Under the pieces are notes generated by a model, which saw only the letters and a list, made by a program, of their open reading frames with translations, made no database searches and was not told the origin of the DNA. The position numbers were made by a program, and so were the translations under genes. From Hyphomicrobiales bacterium (GTDB taxonomy: Bacteria > Pseudomonadota > Alphaproteobacteria > Rhizobiales > JACESI01): a stretch of 48,036 nt of DNA. Below are positions 17,150-24,828 of this stretch, piece after piece (position 1 is the first letter of the stretch; each line of letters begins with the position of its first letter). The stretch is from the NCBI GenBank assembly GCA_013911885.1, contig JACESI010000013.1, positions 1 through 48,036 of the forward strand. The letters are read 5' to 3'.

Positions 17150-18538
17150 TCAGGCGGGCAAGGGATTGGCCGGACGCAGAAGGCCGACGGTCTCCATCGC
17201 CTCGGCCTGGCGTCTTGCCAGAACGGTCTGGTCGAAATTCTCGATCTGCTCATTGAACAACCGATAAAAATTCATCCTTGCCCGCATGTGCAGAAACACG
17301 CTGCCAAGCCCGATCGCCGCGCGGTCTATGAAAACGAATTCCTGTGGAATGGTGACCGGCCCGTTTTCGCGAAGCGCCTTGTGCACGGTGAAGGCCTGTC
17401 GCCTGCCATATTCGCCGGGTTTGACGTCTTCGGCGATCTCGCGCTTCCGGTCTTCCAGCATCGGGCCATAGATGAAGGCGGCCCAGACCGTCATGATATC
17501 GACAAGCTCTTTCGTCAGGCCCTTGAAGCCCCATGTCTCGAAGGCATGGACGATGCGCGGCCGATCGTCGGTTCGAAGTCCATGGTAAAGATCGATCACG
17601 CCTTGCGCGAAACTCGACGGGAAAATCCGGATACAGCCATAATCGAGCAGATTGATCCCGCCCGGACGCCCATCTTCCTCGAACACCGTGTAATTGCCGA
17701 GATGCGGGTCGCCGTGAATGATCCCGACCCGGCAGAACGGGTGCCACCATGCCTTGAACATCGCCTCGCAGAGGCGGTTGCGCTCCTCCTCGGCATAGTC
17801 CTTGAATTCCAGCATCTTGCGACCCTCGAGCCAGTGCATGGTGAGGAGCCGGTCGGTAGAGAGGTCTTGCCTGTAGGCCGGAACCCGGACGAGTTCTTCG
17901 CCCCCGAACAGATTGCCGTAGAGCTGCATATGTTTGCCTTCGCGGCGATATTCGAGTTCCTCGCGGACGCGGGCGCTGATTTCCTTTGCCATTTCCCGCG
18001 TATCGATCGCTTTTTCCAGCCGGCGATAAAGCGAAAAAATCAGTTGAAGCTGGTTGAGATCGGCTTCGACCGCGCTCGCCATGTCGGGATATTGCAGCTT
18101 GCAGGCAAGCGCCGTGCCCTCAAGCGCGACGGCGCGGTGCACTTGTCCGAGAGAGGCCGCGGCCGTCGGCTCCTTGTCGAAATGCCGGAAACGGCTCTGC
18201 CAGTCCGCGCCAAGTTCCGAGCGCATCCGCCGTTTGACGAAGACCCAGCCCATCGGCGGCGCATCGGACTGGAGCTGGCTGAGTTCAGCCGCGTATTCCG
18301 CCGGTACCGCTTCGGGAATGGTCGCGATCAGTTGCGCGACCTTCATGATCGGTCCCTTGAGATTGCCAAGGGCAAGGGCGAGTTCGGCAGCATTCCGGTT
18401 GCTGTCTGTCGGAACGCCGAGAAGGCGGTTGCCCGCCATCTTGACCGCGATGCCGCCAACCCCGGAACCAACCCGCGCATAACGCGACAACCTGCCGCCC
18501 AGGCGGTTGTCCTCGCGGGGATAATCGTCTTGAGCCAT
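17150..18538 (-). CDS. ABC1/UbiB-family atypical kinase
   Basis: 462 residues. Family marks are present: an Ala-rich loop AAASLGQVHRA near residue 127, the ATP-binding lysine in ACKLQYP near residue 145, a REELEYRREG motif near residue 191, HGDPHLGNY with the catalytic Asp near residue 275, and the metal-binding DYG near residue 300. The usual KxGQ motif reads KVAQ (residues about 66-69), a substitution I recall from rhizobial members of this branch. UbiB/COQ8-type proteins support ubiquinone synthesis as ATPases, but this branch lacks the C-terminal membrane helices typical of UbiB, so I do not name it ubiB. The position between pepF and the cytochrome oxidase subunit fits a respiratory context. 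Confidence 0.87.
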   Translation of the reverse strand: MAQDDYPREDNRLGGRLSRYARVGSGVGGIAVKMAGNRLLGVPTDSNRNAAELALALGNLKGPIMKVAQLIATIPEAVPAEYAAELSQLQSDAPPMGWVFVKRRMRSELGADWQSRFRHFDKEPTAAASLGQVHRAVALEGTALACKLQYPDMASAVEADLNQLQLIFSLYRRLEKAIDTREMAKEISARVREELEYRREGKHMQLYGNLFGGEELVRVPAYRQDLSTDRLLTMHWLEGRKMLEFKDYAEEERNRLCEAMFKAWWHPFCRVGIIHGDPHLGNYTVFEEDGRPGGINLLDYGCIRIFPSSFAQGVIDLYHGLRTDDRPRIVHAFETWGFKGLTKELVDIMTVWAAFIYGPMLEDRKREIAEDVKPGEYGRRQAFTVHKALRENGPVTIPQEFVFIDRAAIGLGSVFLHMRARMNFYRLFNEQIENFDQTVLARRQAEAMETVGLLRPANPLPA

Positions 18539-18665
18539 GAAGGGAGAGCCTTTTGGATGCGGTTTCCGGATGATCTTTTAAATAGGCAATCCTGACGGTT
18601 CTACCAGCCCGAAGCGCCGCCAGGCCAACGCGTGTTTCCGTCAGTTTAAAGGCTTCGGGTGACAC

Positions 18666-20543
18666 TCAGGCATCCATGGCCTCCAGTTCATCGATGAAGC
18701 CTTCCAGAAGCGACAATCCCTTGCGCCAGAAGGTGGGGTCACTGGCATCCAGTCCGAACGGGGCCAAAAGCTCCGAATGATGTTTGGTACCGCCGGCCCT
18801 GAGGAGCGCGAAATATTTCTCCTGAAAGCCGTCCGCCGCGCCCTCGTAAACCGCATAGAGCGAATTGACGAGACAATCGCCAAAGGCATAGGCATAGACA
18901 TAAAACGGCGAATGGATGAAATGCGGGATATAGGCCCAGAATGTTTCATAGCCAGGCCCGAAGGTGATGGCGGGGCCAAGACTTTCCTTCTGGACATCGA
19001 GCCAGATCGTATTGATTTCCTCGCTGGTGAGTTCGCCCTTCCGCCGTGCCACATGCACCCGCCGCTCAAAAGTGTAAAACGCGATTTGCCGGACGACGGT
19101 GTTGAGCATGTCCTCGACCTTTGAGGCGAGCATGATCTTGCGTTCCGCCGGGCTCGTCTTTGTTGCAAGCAACGCACGAAAGGTCAGCATCTCGCCAAAA
19201 ACGCTGGCGGTCTCGGCAAGCGTCAGCGGCGTCGGCGCCATCAAGGCGCCCTGAGGAGCGGCGAGAACCTGATGCACGCCATGGCCAAGCTCGTGGGCAA
19301 GCGTCATCACATCACGGGTCTTGCCCTGATAATTCATCAGCACATAAGGGTGAACACTCGGCACCGTCGGATGCGAAAAAGCGCCTGGCGCCTTGCCCTC
19401 GCGCACCGGCGCGTCGATCCAGCCCTTGTCGAAAAACGGCTCGGCAATCGCGCGCATGTCACGGGAAAAGCCGCCATAAGCGGAAAGCACCGTTTCGCGC
19501 GCCACCGACCACGGGATCAGGGCCTCATCCTCGCGCGGCAAGGGCGCGTTGCGGTCCCAGTGCATCAGGGTTTCCTGCCCGAGCCATTTTGCCTTCATCG
19601 CATAATAGCGGTGCGACAGGCGCGGATAGGCCTCGCTCACAGCGTTCTCAAGCGCATCGACCACCGCACGTTCGACACGGTTTGCAAGATGGCGGCTGTC
19701 GGCCACATCCTCGAACCCACGCCAGCGGTCGGAAATCTCCTTATCCTTGGCAAGCGTGTTGGTGATCAGTGTGAAGAGGCGCATGTTCTCCTGAAAGACT
19801 TTGGCAAGCGCGCCTGCCGCCTGTTCGCGCGTTTTCGGATCGGAACTGACAAGCCTGTTCAGCGTCTGCTCGAGGGCGAGTTTCTCGCCGTCGATGTCGA
19901 AGCGGAGGGCTGCCATGGTCTCATCGAAAAGCCGGTTGAACGCACCCCGACCCGTGACTGATTTTTCAAGGAAAAGCTCCTCGATCTTTTCATCGAGTTG
20001 ATAGGGCTTGTCGAGGCGCAGGTCTTTGAACCATGGCCGGTAGCGGGCAAGTCCCGGATGAGTCAGCGCGCCGTCAAGGGTCTCATCGTCAAGCATATTG
20101 AGTTCAAGGGGAAAAAACAGAAGATGCGAGCTGATCGCCGTTATCTGCTCGTTCATGTCGCCGTAGAACTTGGCGCGCGCGGGGTCGGTGGTGTTCGCGG
20201 CATAGGACAGACCGGCGAACGAGCCGATGCGGCCAAGCACATCCTCAAGCCGCTCAAAGCGCTCGACCGCGCCGAGAAGCCGTGCCGGATCGTCCTTTGC
20301 AAGCGCTGCGAGCTGGCCACGATATTCTTCCTGAAACCGGCGCGCCTCCGTTCGGGCGGCCTCAAGATCAGCCGCAAGACGTTCAGACGGGATCGCGTCG
20401 TAAAGATCACTCAAATCCCATTCCGGCAAAATGCCAAGCGCCGCGACATCGCCTGAAGCCGCAATCGCCTGAGCAGGACTGGGGGCACTGCGGGGAGTGC
20501 CGGGAACATTGCGGACATGAAAATACGTTTTTTCTGGAAGCAC
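18666..20543 (-). CDS. pepF: M3-family oligoendopeptidase (PepF-like)
   Basis: 625 residues from a GTG at 20543, chosen because AGGAGA lies 7 bases upstream; an ATG at 20633 would add 30 residues with no ribosome site. The M3 zinc signature is HELGHG at residues 417-422 (His417, Glu418, His421), with the third-ligand region in LAETASVFGEML about 28 residues on, and the C-terminal FAYAFGDCLVNSLY-type motif (here YAYAFGDCLVNSLY). The enzyme is a cytosolic metallopeptidase that trims short peptides. Downstream in the same direction are the ABC1-type kinase and the COX subunit IV gene. Confidence 0.92.
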   Translation of the reverse strand: MLPEKTYFHVRNVPGTPRSAPSPAQAIAASGDVAALGILPEWDLSDLYDAIPSERLAADLEAARTEARRFQEEYRGQLAALAKDDPARLLGAVERFERLEDVLGRIGSFAGLSYAANTTDPARAKFYGDMNEQITAISSHLLFFPLELNMLDDETLDGALTHPGLARYRPWFKDLRLDKPYQLDEKIEELFLEKSVTGRGAFNRLFDETMAALRFDIDGEKLALEQTLNRLVSSDPKTREQAAGALAKVFQENMRLFTLITNTLAKDKEISDRWRGFEDVADSRHLANRVERAVVDALENAVSEAYPRLSHRYYAMKAKWLGQETLMHWDRNAPLPREDEALIPWSVARETVLSAYGGFSRDMRAIAEPFFDKGWIDAPVREGKAPGAFSHPTVPSVHPYVLMNYQGKTRDVMTLAHELGHGVHQVLAAPQGALMAPTPLTLAETASVFGEMLTFRALLATKTSPAERKIMLASKVEDMLNTVVRQIAFYTFERRVHVARRKGELTSEEINTIWLDVQKESLGPAITFGPGYETFWAYIPHFIHSPFYVYAYAFGDCLVNSLYAVYEGAADGFQEKYFALLRAGGTKHHSELLAPFGLDASDPTFWRKGLSLLEGFIDELEAMDA

Positions 20544-20603
20544 GAGAAAATCTCCTGACGGCCGTCCGGGCAGAGTTGAACCAATATTTGCGCTGAAACT
20601 TAA

Positions 20604-20624
20604 GGTGCTTGCACCGTGCTTGCA
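20604..20624. promoter_or_regulatory. Operator-like direct repeat upstream of the NtrC-type regulator
   Basis: GTGCTTGCA occurs at 20605-20613 and again at 20616-20624, an 11-bp period or about one helical turn. The first copy is also part of a palindrome GGTGC-TT-GCACC (20604-20615). The site lies in the 202-bp region between divergent pepF and the response regulator. A near CtrA box (TTAA-N7-TTTA) follows at 20658-20672. The bound protein is unknown. Confidence 0.4.
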
Positions 20625-20745
20625 AACCTTCATTTTGTGTCGAAATGGGGCACCCGGTTAAGAATTGGTTTACTTATTGCCGCCACTGTGGTCTCGATTC
20701 GGTGCTGTCATTCGCCGGCAATTCCCCACACAAAAGGCGCGCATT

Positions 20746-22272
20746 GTGACGAAAAACACCATTCTTGTTGTCGACGACGATCCGGTTCAGCGACGTCTGC
20801 TTGATGGTACAATTGCGAAATTCGGTTATGAGGCGGTGCTTGCCGATAGCGGCGAGCAAGCACTTCAGCTTTTGCGGGAAAAAGAATTCTCCCTGATGAT
20901 CCTTGATCTCGTCATGCCCGATCTCGATGGCATGGCCGTTCTGACACGGATGCGCCAGATGGGTTCGACCGTACCCGTGATCGTGCAGACCAGTCAGGGC
21001 GGGATCGATACAGTGGTAAGCGCCATGCGTGCCGGTGCCTTCGATTTCGTGGTCAAGCCTGTTGCCCCCGAGCGGCTCAATGTTTCGATCCAGAACGCCC
21101 TTACGTTAAACACGCTCGAAGCCGAGTTGAAACGTGTCAAACGCTCCTATGCCGGTCAGCTCACCTTCCGTGATCTCAGCACGGTGAGCGAGCGGATGCG
21201 CAAGGTCATCAGTCTCGGCGAGCGGGCAGCCGGGTCCTCCATCCCGATCCTGCTCGAAGGCGAATCGGGTGTCGGCAAGGAAATGGTGGCCCGCGCGATT
21301 CAGGGCTCCTCCAATCGCCGCTCACGCCCTTTCGTGACCGTAAACTGCGGTGCTATCCCCTCCAATCTCGTTGAATCAATCCTGTTCGGCCACGAAAAAG
21401 GCGCCTTTACCGGCGCGACCGAAAAGCAGATCGGCAAATTCCAGGAAGCCGATGGCGGCACACTTTTCCTTGATGAGGTTGGCGAACTGCCCCATGACGC
21501 CCAGGTGAAACTGCTGCGCGCCGTGCAGGAAGGTGAAATTGATCCGGTCGGCGGGAAGAAATCCCTGAAGGTCGATATCCGTATCATTTCAGCGACCAAC
21601 CGCAGCCTGATCGAAATGGTGCGCGAAGGCAGCTTCCGGGAAGATCTCTACTATCGCTTGAATGTTTTCCCGATCATGGTGCCCGCGCTGCGCGATCACG
21701 CAGAAGATATCCCGGATCTTGCGCGCCATTTTACCCTGCGCTTTGCCGCCGAAGAAGGCCGCCGCCACATCAAGGGCATCACCCGGCATGCCCTCGAAAT
21801 GTTGACGGCCTATGCCTGGCCCGGCAACATTCGCCAGCTTGAAAATGCAGTCTTTCGGGCCGTTGTGTTGTGCGATGGCAGTGAACTCACGCCTGCGGAA
21901 TTCCCGCAGGTTGCAGCCGCGATGGAGCGCCTTTCCGCGCCGCCGAAACCCCTCCCGTCGGCACCGCGCGGAACAGCGGCTTATCCATCGCAGTCCGCAG
22001 ATCCAGATATGATTGGCAGCCACGAGGTCCCGGTCGCCTTGAACCCGGCATCGGGGCAATCCTTCATCGAAGACGATCACGATGACGTCATGCGGATCAT
22101 GGACATGAGCGACAATATTCGCCCGCTCGGAGAGGTCGAAGCAGAAATGATCCGCGCCGCCTATACGCGCTATAATGGCCGCATGTCGGAAATCGCCCGC
22201 AGACTTGGCATCGGTCGCTCGACGCTTTATCGCAAGATGCGGGAATACAAGATCGACGATACGGCGGCCTGA
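20746..22272 (+). CDS. Sigma54-dependent NtrC-family response regulator
   Basis: 508 residues from GTG 20746 (AAAAGG upstream); an earlier TTG would add 27 residues. Three domains are clear. The receiver (about 4-120) has the acidic VVDDDP and phospho-acceptor in LDLVMPDLDG. The AAA+ domain (about 145-380) has Walker A GESGVGKE, the sigma54-contacting GAFTGA, Walker B LFLDEVGELP and the R-finger region. The C-terminal Fis-type helix-turn-helix (about 465-505) has ARRLGIGRSTLYRKMREY. All key residues are present, so it should activate sigma54 promoters on phosphorylation. No histidine kinase is adjacent, making it an orphan. The following gene is an L,D-transpeptidase, but no sigma54 promoter was seen there. 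Confidence 0.93.
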   Translation: MTKNTILVVDDDPVQRRLLDGTIAKFGYEAVLADSGEQALQLLREKEFSLMILDLVMPDLDGMAVLTRMRQMGSTVPVIVQTSQGGIDTVVSAMRAGAFDFVVKPVAPERLNVSIQNALTLNTLEAELKRVKRSYAGQLTFRDLSTVSERMRKVISLGERAAGSSIPILLEGESGVGKEMVARAIQGSSNRRSRPFVTVNCGAIPSNLVESILFGHEKGAFTGATEKQIGKFQEADGGTLFLDEVGELPHDAQVKLLRAVQEGEIDPVGGKKSLKVDIRIISATNRSLIEMVREGSFREDLYYRLNVFPIMVPALRDHAEDIPDLARHFTLRFAAEEGRRHIKGITRHALEMLTAYAWPGNIRQLENAVFRAVVLCDGSELTPAEFPQVAAAMERLSAPPKPLPSAPRGTAAYPSQSADPDMIGSHEVPVALNPASGQSFIEDDHDDVMRIMDMSDNIRPLGEVEAEMIRAAYTRYNGRMSEIARRLGIGRSTLYRKMREYKIDDTAA

Positions 22273-22310
22273 ACGCCCAGAACGCCCTGAACGCCCAGAA
22301 CGCCCAGAAC
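22271..22310 (+). repeat. 9-bp tandem repeat (GAACGCCCA) at the regulator stop codon
   Basis: Four complete units of GAACGCCCA (one reads GAACGCCCT) plus GAAC, starting in the TGA stop of the response regulator. On the minus strand it would read as a Ser-Gly-Arg repeat but no gene is supported there. It looks like slippage-prone sequence. Confidence 0.8.
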
Positions 22311-22475
22311 TGGAAAGAACCGAAAAGACCGGCAGAACGGGCAGTAAGGCGTGACGCATAAAAAGCACACAAGACGAATATTGGACGCATGAAGGAACCA
22401 AGCTGCATGTTCGCCGGTTCACGCGGTTGCGATAGAATCGCGAATAAGGTTGACTTGACTGAAACGGATCGAAAG

Positions 22476-22498
22476 CCTCCGGTTTTAATACCGGAAGG
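22476..22498 (+). promoter_or_regulatory. Hairpin overlapping the ribosome site of the L,D-transpeptidase gene
   Basis: TCCGGT (22478-22483) pairs with ACCGGA (22490-22495) around a six-base loop, and CC before it can pair with GG (22497-22498) past one bulge. The right arm contains most of the AAGGAG Shine-Dalgarno sequence (22495-22500), 9 bases before the ATG at 22510. The structure could limit translation. Confidence 0.4.
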
Positions 22499-22509
22499 AG
22501 CACACTGAA

Positions 22510-24576
22510 ATGCATCATGGTAAGAAAATTTTCCTTGGTAGTCTTGCGCTCTCCTTGGCGATGGCGTCGCTTAGCCTTGCAAACAACCTGACCGAGGAAC
22601 CGGAAACTCATATATCCGGCATTGCAACAGCATCACAGCCAGACACGAAATCGCCAGACCGTGATGAAAGCGCGCTCACAGAGACGCCCGAAACCACGCT
22701 GAAGCTCACGCTGGCAACGCCGCTTCCATCCGTCGAAAAGGCGCTCGCGCCCGAAACCGCGCCTGAGCCCGATGGTGAGGAACCTGAAGCCGGGGAGAAT
22801 ATCGATCCGCAAGCCGCGCCCGATCCCGGCGCGACAGACGAGAACGCCGCACCACTCGACTCAACACTCGGCCCAACACTCGGCCCAACACTCGATCAGG
22901 CCACACCCGGCCAGACGCTTCCAAATGATGTGCCTGATGTCCTGCCGGATGAAAACCGCCAGTCCACAGCACCCATTCCAGACAGGCTGAGCCCCGATAC
23001 GCTGACCCCCAACAATCCGAGCGCAGTTGAACCAGGGCCCGCTGATCTTGCCGCGAGCGAGGCTGAAATCAGGGAGCGTGAATTCGCCCTTGCCATCGAG
23101 GCCGAAACCGACCGCGATTTCATCAGGGGCGCCGGTTTCGAGCGCAAGGATCGCGAGGCGATCATCCGGTTCTACATGGAACGCGACTATGCCAGCCTGT
23201 GGTTTAAGGAGGGTCTTCCGACCGAAGACGCGAAGGCACTGATTGCCCGCATTGAAAAAGCCGGTGATGACGGCCTCGACGCTGCCGATTACAAGATCGA
23301 TCTGCCGCCTGCGGATGCCGGCTTGGAGCGGGTCGCAGAGGCCGAACTGCGCCTCAGCGTGACGCTTCTGCGCTACGCCCGCCACGCTCAGGCTGGCCGC
23401 GCCCTGCCCGCCAAAATCAGCGAAAACATCAAGCTGAAGCCGGTCTATCCCGACCCGCAGTCCGTTCTCGTCAAACTGGCAACCAGCGACGACAAGGTCG
23501 CCGCCCTTTCGAGCTACAATCCGCCGCAAAAAGCATACAGGGCCCTGCGCGCCGAACTCATTCGCCTGCGCGCAAGCCCGGTTGATGCGAAGAAGATTTT
23601 TATCCCCGAAGACGACACCCTCGCCGAGGGAATGCGCGGGGAGAGCATTCTGCGGCTGCGCGAACGTCTGAATGTGCCGGTTCTCGCCGATGAAGAAGCC
23701 AATCTCTTCGACGAAACCGTGAAATCAGCCGTGCGCGCTTTTCAGGCTGAAAACCATCTGATCGCAGACGGCATCGCCGGGCCGCGCACGCTTGCCGCCA
23801 TGAATGGCGACAACAAGAGCCGGATACCCGACATCATCGCCAATATGGAAATGTGGCGCTGGGTAAGCCGGGACATGGGCGAACTCCATGTTCAGGCGAA
23901 TATCCCGTCCTTCGACATCACCGTCGTAAAGAACGAGGAAGAAATCCATCGCACCCGCGTCGTCGTCGGTACGACCGTCAACCAGACGCCTGTCTTCTCC
24001 GATGAGATGGAATATGTCGTCGTCAATCCGTACTGGAATGTGCCTTATTCCATCGCCTCGAAAGAGCTTTTGCCGATCATCCGTTCCAACCCCGGCTATG
24101 TTGAAAACAAGAACTACGAAGTCGTCGCCGGTAACCGCGTAATCAATCCGACCTCGGTGAAATGGGGCGACGACAGCTTCAAGAGCCTGCGCATCCGGCA
24201 GCGCCCCGGCAGCGGTAATGCGCTGGGCGATGTCAAGTTTCTGTTTCCCAACCAGTATTCGATCTATTTTCACGATACACCATCGAAAAGTCTGTTCCAG
24301 AAAGCAGCCCGCGCCTTCAGTCATGGCTGCGTCAGGGTCCACAACCCGTTCGAATTCGGCAATGTGCTGATGCAGAACGCGAAAGGCTGGCGTCCGGGAC
24401 GCCTTCAGGAAATGGTCGGCGGCGAGGAGCGCTGGATTAAATTACAGGACGACGAGAAAATTGAAGTCCACCTCACTTATTTCACCGCGATCCCGGAAAG
24501 GGATGGCAGCATCGCGTTCAAAGGCGATGTATACGGGCATTATGCGCAGTTGAAGCGTGAACTCGGGCTGATCTGA
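22510..24576 (+). CDS. L,D-transpeptidase (YkuD/YcbB type) with peptidoglycan-binding domain
   Basis: 688 residues; ATG 22510 follows AAGGAG. A signal peptide occupies residues 1-25 (FLGSLALSLAMASLSLA). Residues about 26-195 are a Pro/Glu/Asp/Thr-rich linker with a duplicated LGPT unit (12-bp repeat at 22863-22894). Next comes a helical scaffold typical of YcbB-like enzymes (about 195-370), a PG_binding_1 domain (FDETVKSAVRAFQAENHL, IAGPRTLAAMN, about 370-425), and the YkuD domain (about 455-640). The catalytic SHGCVRVHNP motif is intact (His605, Cys607, Arg609). It would form 3-3 crosslinks in periplasmic peptidoglycan, or attach proteins to it. The next gene is a DUF882 M15-like protein, so this is a cell-wall locus. 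Confidence 0.92.
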   Translation: MHHGKKIFLGSLALSLAMASLSLANNLTEEPETHISGIATASQPDTKSPDRDESALTETPETTLKLTLATPLPSVEKALAPETAPEPDGEEPEAGENIDPQAAPDPGATDENAAPLDSTLGPTLGPTLDQATPGQTLPNDVPDVLPDENRQSTAPIPDRLSPDTLTPNNPSAVEPGPADLAASEAEIREREFALAIEAETDRDFIRGAGFERKDREAIIRFYMERDYASLWFKEGLPTEDAKALIARIEKAGDDGLDAADYKIDLPPADAGLERVAEAELRLSVTLLRYARHAQAGRALPAKISENIKLKPVYPDPQSVLVKLATSDDKVAALSSYNPPQKAYRALRAELIRLRASPVDAKKIFIPEDDTLAEGMRGESILRLRERLNVPVLADEEANLFDETVKSAVRAFQAENHLIADGIAGPRTLAAMNGDNKSRIPDIIANMEMWRWVSRDMGELHVQANIPSFDITVVKNEEEIHRTRVVVGTTVNQTPVFSDEMEYVVVNPYWNVPYSIASKELLPIIRSNPGYVENKNYEVVAGNRVINPTSVKWGDDSFKSLRIRQRPGSGNALGDVKFLFPNQYSIYFHDTPSKSLFQKAARAFSHGCVRVHNPFEFGNVLMQNAKGWRPGRLQEMVGGEERWIKLQDDEKIEVHLTYFTAIPERDGSIAFKGDVYGHYAQLKRELGLI

Positions 24577-24828
24577 TCAGCCCTCCGGGCTGTCACGAGC
24601 ACGCTACGGAACTGATGAGGAAAGAGCCGCATAAACGGCCAGAAACGTTGTCGGACTTGTCCACCACAAGCTGACATTTTTGCCACATTTGCCGCAATCT
24701 CACCATAGTCGACGTTCAAAGGGGTGGAAACCGGCTAATCTTCTTGGTAAATGTCTGTTAATTCTAAGCGGCGATACTGGAAGCACGGACAATAACGTGC
24801 ACCCTTGTGTCGGTGGTGGGACAACGCT

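Noticed and set aside
17288..18595. A 435-codon plus-strand frame across the ABC1-type kinase gene.
   Set aside because: Same reason: it is antisense to a gene with complete family motifs.
22271..22310. The 9-bp array as a CRISPR or mobile-element footprint.
   Set aside because: The unit is too short and has no spacers, no cas genes and no terminal repeats or target duplication.
22861..23529. A 222-codon minus-strand frame inside the L,D-transpeptidase gene.
   Set aside because: It is antisense to the low-complexity linker and scaffold of a supported gene; the Cys/Trp-rich repeat is a reflection of the LGPT repeat.
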